Below are positions 45,637 through 57,381 of a DNA stretch of 64,000 nucleotides, piece by piece. The first letter of the stretch is position 1, and each line of letters begins with the position of its first letter. The stretch is from Prunus persica. Taxonomy: Eukaryota > Streptophyta > Magnoliopsida > Rosales > Rosaceae. The notes beneath the pieces were generated by a model, which was given only the letters and a program-made list of their open reading frames with translations, was not told where the DNA came from and did not search any database. A program made the translations under genes and the position numbers. The stretch covers positions 374,506-438,505 of the forward strand of contig NC_034015.1 of assembly GCF_000346465.2 (NCBI RefSeq), in the 5' to 3' direction.

Positions 45637-48600
45637 ATGCCAGAGTTACGAAGCGGAGTGCGCAGATCAAAAAGGCTTGATGATCTCCAGCCTTCCTCAC
45701 AACCACCGATTGGCCAAGCCGAAAATTGTGTACTGCCCGCTCAGAATAAAACTCGTAGGAGAGCTGGTGGTGGAAGGGGAAGAGGTGGTAATGCTGTAGC
45801 AAAAGGTCCTTCACCAGCAATACCCACAAGGGCGACTGCAGCTGGTAGAGGTCGTGGTGTTAGGTTGATAGATTTAGATCCTGAACCTTGCGAGGTTCGT
45901 CCTGAAGCTGCTGCTTTAGGAGCCGCCGAACCCATTTATAATCGTGTAGAAGTTGTAGCAGATAAAGATATAGCGATGGAGGGTGGTGCGAGTGCAGATA
46001 AAATAATGGGAGGTGAAGAGGAAGCAGGAGGGACACCTGTTCCCGATAGGGTATATACCCTGTACTTATTGCTTTTGATTGGATTCCTTTTTCCTTTTTA
46101 GTGTAAGATGCGGGATATTAATTGCATTGATTTGGGATTTCTATTTTGAGAAACAGCTGTTATGACTGTATACTCTGCTGGTAGATATTTATCTGATTAT
46201 TAGCATTAAAAAAAAAAGTTCTATGTTCCTCACTCTACTAGTTCAGTAGATGTGGAATGGACGAATTCGAATATAATTAGGTGATGATTGTTATTTCTCT
46301 GTGAAACGGACTTGAAGATTCTTGTATACATATTGAGTTTGGCCCTCAGTTGGCCGATGCACCAACAATTATTGTGATAGTTACTATTAATAAATGTCTT
46401 GTTGTCCATGCAGAAATTTAAGTGTTTCTGTTGCTTGGTGTAGGTACAAGTGGGTAACTCTCCTGTGTACAAGGTAGAAAGGAAGTTGGGCAAGGGTGGT
46501 TTTGGCCAAGTTTATGTTGGTAGAAGGGTTAGTGGTGGCACTGATAGGACAGGGCCTGATGCAATTGAGGTATTTAATATCATTTTTTGGAAATTTTATT
46601 TTCTGAATCACAAATATATGATCTTTTAAGATCCTTTTTACAGGTTGCTTTGAAGTTCGAACACCGAAATAGTAAAGGTTGCAGTTATGGCGCTCCTTAT
46701 GAGTGGCAAGTGTACAGGTGAGTTTTGTTTATTCCTGAATATGTTGGAAAAAGATTACATATGGTTGCCTTTAAATTTTATTTACATTAATCTTGAAATG
46801 TTTCAAATGTCTTATCTGATTTCCTTCTTTTTACGTTGTTAAGTCATCTGAATGGATGTTATGGAATTCCTTGGGTTCATTACAAGGGTCGACAAGGAGA
46901 CTTTTACATTATGGTAAGTTTTGTTTTGGAGTTCCTTACCATCTGATTGGATTCAAAACTTTTTACATTGTCTGATGGATGTTGTTTATATTTCAGGTCA
47001 TGGACATTCTTGGACCCAGTCTTTGGGACCTTTGGAATTCTGTTGGTCAATCGTAAGATACTCTATCTCTCTCTCACGCACAAACACACTCAAATTCACA
47101 CAAGCACACATAAATGACCCCTGAAAAACCAATTGTACAATAATCTACACCCCAACATCCCCTGTGTGCAACAGAGTTTATTTCGGTCCTTTAATTCACA
47201 TTATTATGTCTGCTACAGGATGTCACCCAATACGGCAGCATGCATTGCAGTTGAGGCAATATCAATTCTTGAAAAGCTTCACTTAAAAGGGTAAGTTTTA
47301 TTGGAAGCTTTGACTTATTCTCTTTTGTATAAATAACTCATGAAATTTTCATCTCAAACTAGGTTTGTGCATGGAGATGTAAAACCAGAAAATTTTTTAC
47401 TTGGTCAATCTGGAACACCTGATGAGAAGAAGCTATATCTGATTGATCTTGGCTTGGGTATGTTGCCCTCATGTTTCTTCATTGCATGTTTTCCTTTAAA
47501 GTATGAACTATTTGTGTTTCATGGTCAGATATGGTATTTCTGTTTTTAGTAAGGAAATTTAAGCGATATGAAGCAAATCCTATTCCCATATTTAGTATAT
47601 AATGCTTGTATAATGTTTATATTTTGTTTCAGCATCTAAATGGAAGGAAGCATCTGGTCAACATGTTGAATATGATCAGAGGCCTGACATATTCAGGTTT
47701 GTAATGTTAGGACATTGTTCTATTTGTGCTTCTGAGACTTTATTTGGCCATCCTTCATATATTGACATTACTGCTTTTGACAGGGGAACAATAAGGTATG
47801 CAAGTGTACATGCACATTTAGGTCGGACTGGAAGTCGAAGGGATGATCTTGAGTCATTGGCATACACATTAATATTTCTCATTAAAGGAAGGTTACCCTG
47901 GCAAGGGTATCAGGTGAGTTGGTATTGTTGTTAAATGTGTTTGTAACTTTGTATTCTGTTTTCATATAATCTTGACAACCTTCAACCTTCGTTCACTGTT
48001 TTGCTTGAAATTACAGGGGGATAACAAGAGTTTTCTTGTTTGTAAGAAAAAGATGGCCACCTCCCCAGAGTTGATGTGCTGTTTCTGCCCTCCCCCATTC
48101 AAACAGTTTCTTGAAGCTGTTACAAATATGAAATTTGATGAGGAACCAAATTATGCAAAGTTGATATCTTTATTTGAAAGCTTGATAGAGCCATGCATGC
48201 CATTAAGGCCAATAAGAATTGATGGAGCTCTTAAGGTGATTTTGATAATACATTTTCAGCCTTTTTCCTTTACTCTTTTCTTTTTCTTTCTTTGACTTTC
48301 TATTTGTTCAACGTTCTGCATCAATAGGTTGGGCAAAAGCGGGCAAGAATGTCTATAAATTTGGAAGAAGATGAGCAACCAAAGAAGAAAGTTCGTTTAG
48401 GTAGTCCTGCTACCCAGTGGATTTCAGTGTATAATGCACGTCGTCCAATGAAGCAAAGGTGAAATATACATTTCTTTAATTTGATTTCCCATAATATGTG
48501 ATTTGCAGTGAAATTTTTCCTAGATTTGCTATTTTTTCTCATTTTCATATAAACATATTTTATTTCCATACAGAAACATTAATAAAAGGTGTCAGCAGTT

Positions 48601-51600
48601 GAAGTATTTTAAATGTTTGATTTTCATTGAAAGGTTGTTATACAGTTTTAATTCTTCTTTGTCAGTATCAAAAGCAAGTATGTAATTTTGGCATAATTCT
48701 TTATCTTGACCACTATTTGTGCTTAAGCAAATTAGCTAACTTATGATGGATGGCAATGGCATTCCCTTTTTTAGCCCATGTGCTGGTGTTCTGTCATTAG
48801 ACATATCTTAAATATCACTTAAATAACCTTTTTCTGAAATTTGATATAAAGAGATGTAATGCTGTATACCAAAATAGGAAAGCTTGTTGCTCGTTAAATA
48901 AAAAAACTTTATTTGTTCCTAAGGTGGAATCATGATTAAACTACTAATCATTTTTAAAGTGAAGATAAAAGACGAGATTTCAAACTTTCTATTAGTTTTA
49001 AGCTCGTGATCCTTTCATCTTTTACTTAATATTGAGATCTTCTGATATTTATTTATTTGGTATCTTTTGTATCTCATTCTAGTGGTTCTTTAAAATAGGT
49101 TTCTTATGTCTTCTCACCTATTCAAGTTCTCTAATAAATTAAATGGGTGTACTACACTGTGTTTGTAGTCAGAGGATAAACTACACTTTTCCCCCTCAAC
49201 TTTTTTCACAATTCGTATCTGGTTCCTGTATTTTAAGTTACAACAATGACAACATAGGGACAAACAAAATGGAAAAAATATCAGATAATTAGGTGTAAAG
49301 TGTAGTTTGAGATAAAATGCATAGTGATTATGGACTTCTCATAAATGATATTAAATGGTTTTGATTCTGACTTTCTTGAAACATTTGATAATGATGCTCC
49401 TAATGTGTGTTTCTGTAAGAAATACCGAATGAATAGTGTCTACCAATTTGAGGTGATGATGAACCTAAGTTCTTATTTATGGTATATTTTCCCACAAACC
49501 CATGTTTATGTGCATGGTAATGGTTTTCTTGCATGGTGGTTTTTCTTCTCCTTTCTCTTCCTGAGGAAACCAAGGGGCATGGTCTAGGCTCAAACCTAGG
49601 ATGGCCTCTGTAGGGCTGTGGCTTCACCACTTAGGTGTCCCCACTGGACTTTTCTTGCATGGTATTAAGTAAGCCTCTTGCTGGACATGTAGATATCACT
49701 ACAATGTGGCGGACACAAGGCTGAGCCAGCATGTTGACAAGGGTAATGAAGATGGATTATTTATCAGCTCTGTAGCGTCTGCAGCAAATCTGTGGGCCCT
49801 AATCATGGATGCAGGGACAGGTTTCTCTTCCCAGGTTTATGAGCTGTCAACTGTCTTCCTACATAAGGTTAGCATATGAAACAAGTGTATTCTATCATCC
49901 TTCCGTAAGTAATATACTTCTTGAAATAATGATCATCTTGATTAATTCATTTGGGACAGGATTGGATCATGGAACAGTGGGAAAAGAATTTCTATATTAG
50001 TTCAATAGCTGGTGCCACTAATGGGAGTTCCTTGGTTGTTATGTCCAAAGGTTTGCATTTATTTGTAGCATTAAATAAATAATAAAAAAATGCTATTGGT
50101 TTTGTATAAATGTGTGTTGTGTGCATCTTCACCTCTTTTGCTTTCATATAACCTGTGGTACTAGTCAACGGTGAAATATGATTATCTTCTTCTTTTGCCA
50201 AATCCAGTCACTTGTTTCTCTGAGTTGTTTTCAACTGGTGCTATATCAGGGTTGTGATTAAATCTAGTTTTCTTCTCATATTCAGTTTTTGTTCATGCAG
50301 CATTTTGTTCATGCAGCATTCTCAATCTAGGATGCCCTTTTGCAAGTTACTTAATTCATTTTTCTTTTTACTCCAGCAACATTCAATCTAGGATGCCCTT
50401 TTGCAAGTTACCTAATTCATTTTTCTTTTTATTCTAGCAACATTCTCGTTCTAGGATGCCTTTTTGAATTCTGTTCTTGCTTTCTTTTCGCACCACTGCA
50501 CACTCCCAGTTATCCTCCACTTGCGTTTTTCTTCCTCCTACCACCGTGTTTATGTTCTTTATCTTCAATGCTTCCCATAATTCTTCTTGCTTGGATGGCC
50601 TCTGCACCATGCTTAAACTCCTCTGCGGTTCATTTTTCTCTTTGGAACATCCTTGCTGATAAAACCTCCTGTTGATATTGTGATTCCAAATACTTTTCCT
50701 TCCACCAAACATTAGCTTTGATTGATTTTCTTCCATTAGATCTTACCCCAAATAGTTCTTTTCATGGGGCAATGTAATAACATTCCTTACAAAACCATTT
50801 CCCCATTCTTGAAGAAGCTCAAGAACATACCAACGGGGTTTTAGTCAAGTGGTCAGGGCTGTGCAAAAGTCATGATAAATTACCATAAATAGAGTTTGGC
50901 AATGCAAAAGTCATGTTAAAGTACCATAAACAGAGTTGTATCATGAAGCTCGGTGTTTTTTAACTAAAGGTCACAGAAAGAATAAAATTTTTGAAAAATA
51001 AATGCTGAGGTACTTTAAAAATTAAATTTTAATAGTCCTTATTGGAATGTGTGTTTTTGCATGTTATAAGTGCCTTTGTGTAAGCACTTTGCTCATCTTC
51101 ATTTTTTGCTGGTAAATGAAACTTTAATTTTATGAGACTCTACTTTTTGCTACATATTTCTCTTTACTAGACCACTGTCCTGAGCCGTGATTTACACTCT
51201 ATCGTATTGCATATAGGTACTCCTTACACTCAGCAGTCATATAAAGTGAGTGAATCTTTTCCATTCAAGTGGATAAATAAGAAGTGGAAAGAAGGTTTCC
51301 ATGTGACATCCATGACAACTGCTGGCATTCGCTGGGGTGTCGTTATGTCCAGGAATGCTGGATATTCTGATCAGGTATATTATTACTCACATTCAAGTTT
51401 GTCGAATTTTTGAATTTGTAAATTTTGTTCACCTTTCTTGTTTTCAAGATAGCTCATTTTCCCATCTTACATTTGAATTGAAAATACAAGGTCGTGGAGC
51501 TCGATTTCTTATACCCGAGTGAAGGTATACACAGGCGATGGGAAAGTGGTTACAGAATAACATCCATGGCTGCCACTACTGATCAAGCAGCCTTCATTTT

Positions 51601-51939
51601 GAGCATTCCTAAACGAAAATTGATGGATGAAACTCAAGAAACTCTGCGTACCTCTGCCTTCCCAAGCAGCCATGTAAAGGTAAGATAGAAAACATTGGTG
51701 TGCGATGAGCATCATGATCTTGTGCTTATTTTCTTTAATTCTTTATAACGCGGAGTTCAAATATCTGGGTTCTGAAAGTTCAGTTGCATGGCACCATAGA
51801 TGAGGTATTCATGCCTTGTTTTTGTTCATTTTCATCAATCACACGATAATGAATCATCTTTGATGTTTGTTTTTTGCAGGAAAAATGGTCCAAAAATCTC
51901 TATATTGCATCAATTTGCTATGGACGGACTGTTTGCTAA
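45637..51939 (+). CDS. MLK/PPK: MUT9-like / photoregulatory protein kinase (casein kinase I-like)
   Basis: Sixteen coding exons can be traced with GT-AG borders and consistent phase: 45637-46050, 46444-46569, 46644-46717, 46844-46913, 46997-47052, 47219-47290, 47363-47457, 47633-47696, 47784-47913, 48017-48235, 48328-48458, 49693-49867, 49960-50050, 51217-51374, 51491-51679, 51880-51939. The product is 707 residues. Residues 1-138 are a basic/acidic low-complexity head ([27 protein letters not shown]). The kinase domain follows, with glycine loop [12 protein letters not shown] (about 153), VALKFEH lysine (about 184), catalytic HGDVKPEN (D276) and the CK1-type DLG at 299-301 in place of DFG. 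The C-terminal half carries repeated 'W..G(Y/F)..TSM' units (GFHVTSM, GYRITSM), the plant-specific tail of this family. In Arabidopsis these nuclear kinases phosphorylate histone H3 T3 and the photoreceptors/clock partners CRY2 and PIF3. Which of the four paralogues this is cannot be told. Confidence 0.92.
49177..49310. mobile_element. small MITE in intron 11 of the kinase gene
   Basis: 'aaactacacttttccccctc' is answered by a reversed 'aaactacactttacac' at the right end. This is an AT-rich insertion of about 130 bases with short inverted ends. No coding. Confidence 0.4.
49545..49640 (-). mobile_element. SINE-like sequence in intron 11 of the kinase gene
   Basis: On the minus strand, a box A-like 'cctaagtggtgaagcc' is followed by a box B-like 'ggtttgagcctagacc' 35-40 bases later. 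It then runs into a pyrimidine/purine-rich tail. It lies within the 1,234-base intron. No target-site duplication is resolved. Confidence 0.45.
50318..50470 (+). repeat. ~62-base tandem repeat in intron 13 of the kinase gene
   Basis: Two nearly identical units plus a partial third, each with 'ctaggatgcccttttgcaag' then 'ttcatttttctttttatt..agcaa'. Every full unit ends in a polypyrimidine-AG that resembles a 3' splice site, although the used acceptor is at 51216. Confidence 0.7.
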
Positions 51940-53709
51940 TTTGTGTGTATATGTGGTTTATACCTGAAAAATGCTATTCAAATTTTTGAGAGGGTTTTAC
52001 AGTTGATCTTTGAGTAGCTGGATAATCTTTTCACTGCAAGTTGAGAGGGAAAAAAAATCCAAGCATCTCATGAATTGTCTTCCTAGTTTATGAATGTAAA
52101 AAGTAACATAGATGAATGATACAATTGATTTTGGGAAATCATGTGCCCTCAACCAACCTACGATGCTAAGCAGCAGTTTGTCAAAAACGCATCACATACT
52201 TCACCTTGCTATGGCCACTCAGTTGATTGCTTATTAACTGCAAATCGTTCTCGGAATTAAACCTCGCCATAGAAGGTGTTTTCTATTCGAATGTTGTGGT
52301 AAGTAGCAACAAAAACACTTAAATAGGTAAATAGGTTTTAAGTTTTAATTCTTGAATTGGGGCCAAAGCACCTACGGTGAACCTTGTTGAGAAAAATAGA
52401 TCTCAGCTGGTCTTCTTATACTATAGTCATTCAGTCGTGTGTGTACAGCGTCGGTTGGGGAAATTTCACTTTTCAACTAGAATTTTCTTGATGTTTGTTT
52501 TGTCTGCCCACTCCGATATAAAGCAAATATTGACTTGACTTGGTGCTTGAATTACGACAAAAAAAAAGAGACTTAGTGCTTGAATAATGATTAAAGATGT
52601 GCTCAAAACAACTAAAAACACTAACCCGTGAAGCCATATAAACATTAAAAAAAAAAAAGTTGTGTTTTTTGCAATCATTATATCATATTATGTAACACTT
52701 GCAAAGACAGATTCAATTAAGATTAAACTGGTGTAATCCTAAGTGAATTCTTCCCATTGATTAACAAATTCAATTAAGATTCAACTTCATCGCCAAGCAA
52801 ACCCGAGATTTATATCAAACACAAGCTCAATAGGATTGCTTATCACACAGAAAGGAGCAGCTGGACATATTCCATAGAGTTAAAATTGCAACATCTCTAA
52901 TTTACTTGACCTGAACAAATTTTAATTTGCTTGAATCTTGAACCCATTAAAAATACAAAATAATGACCTTACAGTGAAACCCATTTAAAAAGAAAGAAGC
53001 CATTTGATGACTTGTAAACATAAATTGGTGGGTGAGACAGTAACAAGCATGAAATGGTATATGATAATAGCACCAGTGCAGTGTTGAATGTTTGATATGT
53101 GGTTCCATTCCATCAACAAGAAAAAGATAATGCCTTCACATCACAATGGAGTCTCTAAGCTAGTGGTGATATACTGTGACTTGTGATAGAAGCAAAAATG
53201 CTTAATTATCTACAAACGGCCCGCTTGGTAATCATTTCATTTTTATTTTCTCTAAAAGTAGAACATACGGTAGAAATGAGAAATGAAGAAGGGTGGAGGA
53301 ATGTGTTTAAAACATTTTAATGTTGAGAAATGTGGCAAGAAATACCCTGATATGCTTGTCATTGACTATAAAACTTGGGTATGATCTTCATTGCCTAGCT
53401 TAATTAGAACCTAGGACCAGACAAATTTGCATGATTTAATTGATAGTGTTTCAAACCAATGTACACAAAATCTTTAGGTAATTGATTTAGCCTCAAAAGT
53501 CAAGATAAAGGACAATTGCCCAGTCCAAAAATAAGGACAATTTCCAAGGCCGGCCGTCTGGATTTGGAATTATACATAGCACACAGATTTGTTTGACCAC
53601 CAGTCTCAAGAGCTTATAGAAAAATATCTAGTTTGTGAGTTTCCACCATCAACACATTCATGATCCATCTGTAAGTATCTCGAGTTGCTTAATTAAGTAG
53701 CAAAGCAAT
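51940..53709. other. intergenic between kinase and receptor-like protein
   Basis: 51940-52120 is the likely 3' untranslated region of the kinase. The rest is AT-rich without a supported gene. The promoter of the receptor-like protein should lie near 53500-53700 (the 'aattatacatagc' area at 53570). 53218-53300 ('ggcccgcttggtaatcattt') resembles a common MITE-like terminal motif. Confidence 0.4.
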
Positions 53710-56103
53710 ATGGCCAGCCTGATGAGCCTACCTTTTGCTGCGTACTTGATCTTCTTCTTCACCTTAAACCTCATGCCTATGCCTTGTTTTTCTTGTCCCC
53801 AAGAACACAAAGAAGCTCTACTAGAATTCAAAACTTCATTAACTGAAAACTTATTAGCAGCAAACTCTACCGATGAAGCAATGGTAACCGAGTTACTAGA
53901 GTCATGGAATTCCAGTTCAGATTGTTGTCAATGGAACCTGGTCACTTGCCATTCCCATGCAGCATCAGCTTCAAAACGTATCACTGGCCTTGACATTTCC
54001 TATCTGGTCCTCAATGGAAGTGTGCCTTCAGATGTCCTGGCGCCACTCTTCCGAATAACAACGCTCATGCTGCTCAACATCGCTTCCAATTCGATGCAAG
54101 GGGAGATCCCAGGAGCTGGTTTTGCCAATTTGACCAAGCTAGTATATCTTGACATGAGGGAGAATCGATTCAATGGTTATATCCCTCCTCAGCTGTTTCA
54201 GTTCAGGTACCTAGAGTACCTTGATTTAAGTGGTAATTTCATCCAAGGAGAGATCCCTGCAGAGGTCGGAAACCTTACTGAATTGCGTAAGCTGTCACTT
54301 CGACAGAACAAGCTATCAGGAAGGATACCATTGTCTGTGGCGTCTCAGTTGAGGGAGTTGCAAGTATTGGAGTTGCAGGATAATTTTCTCTCCATGGAGA
54401 TTCCAGCAGAGATTGGCAACTTGGTGAACATTTCAACACTTGCATTGAGCAACAACAATTTGAGTGGTGGAATTCCACAATCAATACAAAAGATGAGCAA
54501 GCTGGAAACACTTGCGCTGGACAAGAATATTCTCAATGGTGATATCCCAGCATGGCTATTTGAACTCAGGGAGTTGAAGAATTTGCATCTTGGAGGAAAT
54601 AAACTAAGGTGGAATAACAGTAATGTCACCATAGCTCCAAAATGCATGTTATCTCAATTATCCTTGAGATCCTGTGATGTTGGAGGTCCTATTCCGATTT
54701 GGCTTTCCAATCAAACAAGGCTTGATCTCTTGGACTTGAGTGAAAACCGGCTCGAAGGAGCATTTCCACTGTGGCTAGCTAAACTACAGGTTGGGATCCT
54801 ATTTTTATCAGACAACGAACTCACAGGTTCCTTGCCGCCACCTTTGTTTCAAACTCGAAGTTTACAAGTCCTTGAATTGTCAAGAAACAACTTTTCGGGA
54901 AAATTGCCAGAAGATATGGGTGAGAACTGTGCAGTCATGATACTCATGCTGTCTGAAAACAATTTTTCAGGGCCAGTGCCAAAATCCATCGCAAACATAT
55001 ACAGACTACTTTTGCTCGACTTGTCAAGGAACAACTTCTCGGGTGAGCTTCCAATCTTTAAACCTGATGCACTTCTAGCGTTCGTTGATATTTCGTCAAA
55101 CAAATTATCAGGTAAGGTTCCTGCCACTTTTGGACTGAACACTATAATCCTCTCACTAGGCCAAAATGAGTTCTCTGGTGAGTTGCCTAAAAACTTGTCC
55201 AATCTGAGCCAGCTTGAGCACCTTGACCTGCGTGATAACAACATCACTGGAGACTTGCCAACATTTCTCACTCAAATATCTTCTCTTCAAGTACTCAATC
55301 TACGAAACAATTCCATAAGAGGATCGATCTCCGGTGATCTGTCAAATCTCAGCAGTCTCCGGATCCTGGATCTGTCTAACAACTTGCTTAGTGGAAATAT
55401 TCCTCCAAGAGTTGGAAATCTTATTGCAATGATTGAGACTCCAGACATCCCAACAAGTTTGCCTGGTGCATTCTTCTCCTTCTCAGTTGAATACGACCTG
55501 ATAGTAAATTGGAAGAAGTCAAAGCAAGGCCTATCTAGCCACAATCTTGACATCTACTCCCTTCTAGACCTGTCAAATAATCAATTTTCAGGCAACATTC
55601 CATCCTCTTTGGGTAGGCTCAAAGGCTTGAAGCTACTTAACATTTCTTCCAATGAACTTTCTGGGAGCATCCCATTGGCATTTGGTGATTTGGAGAGTTT
55701 AGAGACCTTGGATTTGTCTCACAATAATCTCTCAGGCCAAATACCAGAGACATTTGCAAAGCTTCAAGAACTGAACACTCTAGACTTGAGCAACAACAAA
55801 CTTGTTGGTCATATTCCTGAGAGTCCCCAAATGGATACACTGATTGATCCAAACATATATGCTAACAACAGCGGATTGTGCGGAGTTCAAATTCAGTTGC
55901 ATTGCCCCGAAGAGCACCCGCCATCTGCCGAAACAGATGAGAGTGATGAGAAGAACGATACATGGTGGTTTTCATGGGCAACTGCAGGTATTGGATTCCC
56001 TTTTGGATTTTTTTCTGCTGTGGCCTCAATGTACGTTGTTGGTTATTTTGGTACTGTTGCAACCAGAACAAGAAGGGGCTCTCAATGTGTTTGGCAGAGG
56101 TAA
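53710..56103 (+). CDS. LRR receptor-like protein (RLP), no kinase domain
   Basis: One uninterrupted frame of 797 residues. The opening MASLMSLPFAAYLIFFFTLN is a signal peptide cut near residue 28. The N-terminal LRR cap has a conserved pair (CPQEHKEALLEFK and SDCCQWNLVTC). Some 24-25 plant-type LRRs of the 'L..L.LS.N.FSG.IP' pattern follow. Around residues 570-620 an 'island' (PTSLPGAFFSFSVEYDLIVN) separates the last four or five repeats from the rest. A C-terminal cap (NSGLCGVQIQLHC) is next, then an acidic juxtamembrane stretch (ETDESDEKND) and one membrane helix at about 755-780 (WATAGIGFPFGFFSAVASMY) with a GxxxG motif. The cytoplasmic tail is about 20 basic residues. This is the standard RLP layout. 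Such proteins sit in the plasma membrane and typically work with the adaptor kinase SOBIR1, whose pairing uses the GxxxG motif. The ligand is unknown. It is intronless, as most RLPs are. Confidence 0.92.
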   Translation: MASLMSLPFAAYLIFFFTLNLMPMPCFSCPQEHKEALLEFKTSLTENLLAANSTDEAMVTELLESWNSSSDCCQWNLVTCHSHAASASKRITGLDISYLVLNGSVPSDVLAPLFRITTLMLLNIASNSMQGEIPGAGFANLTKLVYLDMRENRFNGYIPPQLFQFRYLEYLDLSGNFIQGEIPAEVGNLTELRKLSLRQNKLSGRIPLSVASQLRELQVLELQDNFLSMEIPAEIGNLVNISTLALSNNNLSGGIPQSIQKMSKLETLALDKNILNGDIPAWLFELRELKNLHLGGNKLRWNNSNVTIAPKCMLSQLSLRSCDVGGPIPIWLSNQTRLDLLDLSENRLEGAFPLWLAKLQVGILFLSDNELTGSLPPPLFQTRSLQVLELSRNNFSGKLPEDMGENCAVMILMLSENNFSGPVPKSIANIYRLLLLDLSRNNFSGELPIFKPDALLAFVDISSNKLSGKVPATFGLNTIILSLGQNEFSGELPKNLSNLSQLEHLDLRDNNITGDLPTFLTQISSLQVLNLRNNSIRGSISGDLSNLSSLRILDLSNNLLSGNIPPRVGNLIAMIETPDIPTSLPGAFFSFSVEYDLIVNWKKSKQGLSSHNLDIYSLLDLSNNQFSGNIPSSLGRLKGLKLLNISSNELSGSIPLAFGDLESLETLDLSHNNLSGQIPETFAKLQELNTLDLSNNKLVGHIPESPQMDTLIDPNIYANNSGLCGVQIQLHCPEEHPPSAETDESDEKNDTWWFSWATAGIGFPFGFFSAVASMYVVGYFGTVATRTRRGSQCVWQR

Positions 56104-57381
56104 CAATGTGTGTGCTCTTGAGAACCATAGCACACAAGAATAGTCACAACAACCTTTTGAAGAAGGAAACAAGAACATCTACTACAAATAATGTTTGTAT
56201 TTCTGCTGATCTTATATTCAGCATATATATTTTGAAGTGTAGTAATTAAGAATATTAAGGAATGATGTTAATCGGACCCTCTCTCTCTCCCCTTCCCTGC
56301 CTTTAGAAAACACTAGCCCCATGTGCCAATTGGTTTTATTTTATATTTTATATTTTATTTTTAGAATTAAGAAAAGATAACATGGGTACTTATGTTCCAT
56401 AAAAGTAGGACCTATTATTTGATTTTTTTAAAAATTTTTATATGAAAAAATGTGAATTTACCATATTATCCTCATTTAATTAATAATTTCAATTCTTAAT
56501 GTTTGAATTAATCAAGGGCATTTTCTGGTATTTTGAATATTTTACCATTCTTTGCCTTTTACTTTATATAAATAGATATATAGAGAGGGTGGTAGTTGCG
56601 CAGAGTTAGGGAGTATCATTTGGCCGAACTGAAGTGGGTAGCTATGAGTGAAAGTCCAGTATGACCCAATAGTTTGGGATAGAGTTTGGGATAGGATTTG
56701 AAACCTTTGGACCGAGCAGGCCTGCCCATTCACCTTTTTTTTTCTTTTTTTCTTTTTTGGGTTTTTTGCCTTATTTGCCTTATTTCCATTCCAAACATTT
56801 AAATTAAGGGAGATTCACTATTATACCAAATATAAGGGCCCAAATTTATATATATATATTTATTTATTTATGCAATAGACTTTAGAAACACACCCAAAGT
56901 CCATTTACACTATAACAAAGAGGCTTTTAACTTCTTACAAATTACAAAACTGCCATCAATTTCTTAAAACAAGCCTAACCCCAAAACCTTATAAAAATAT
57001 CCAAAACACTCAATAAGTCATCAAAGTAATTTAATAATCAAAATTAAATTCAATAAGGCCAACTGTCATTTTTTGTGTTTTTTTTTGTTTGTTTATAGAA
57101 ATGAAATGGTATAAGGTTTATTTATATTATTAAAGCTAAGAATGTGTATATGACTAAATATCTCTTAAAGTAATGTCTTGTCTTTTATATTAATTTATTT
57201 TTATATTACTCCATTTACTTAAGCTTACAATGTAAATAAGGAAGTACCCCTAATTTGGATTCAATTAAAAATACTAGCAATTCAAATATGAAAATCCAGT
57301 TTTAGTATAAGATTCAGTTTATACCAATATTGATACCTCAATAAGTCAATGTATACTTTATACTAAAATCTCATAAAATTG
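56104..57381. other. 3' flank of the RLP gene and AT-rich intergenic DNA
   Basis: No supported gene. 56270-56300 has a CT tract. 56320-57380 is AT-rich with T runs. I see no repeat with clear ends. Confidence 0.4.

Noticed and set aside
54275..55853. Several minus-strand open frames
   Set aside because: They are antisense shadows of the LRR receptor-like protein, created by its repetitive codons.
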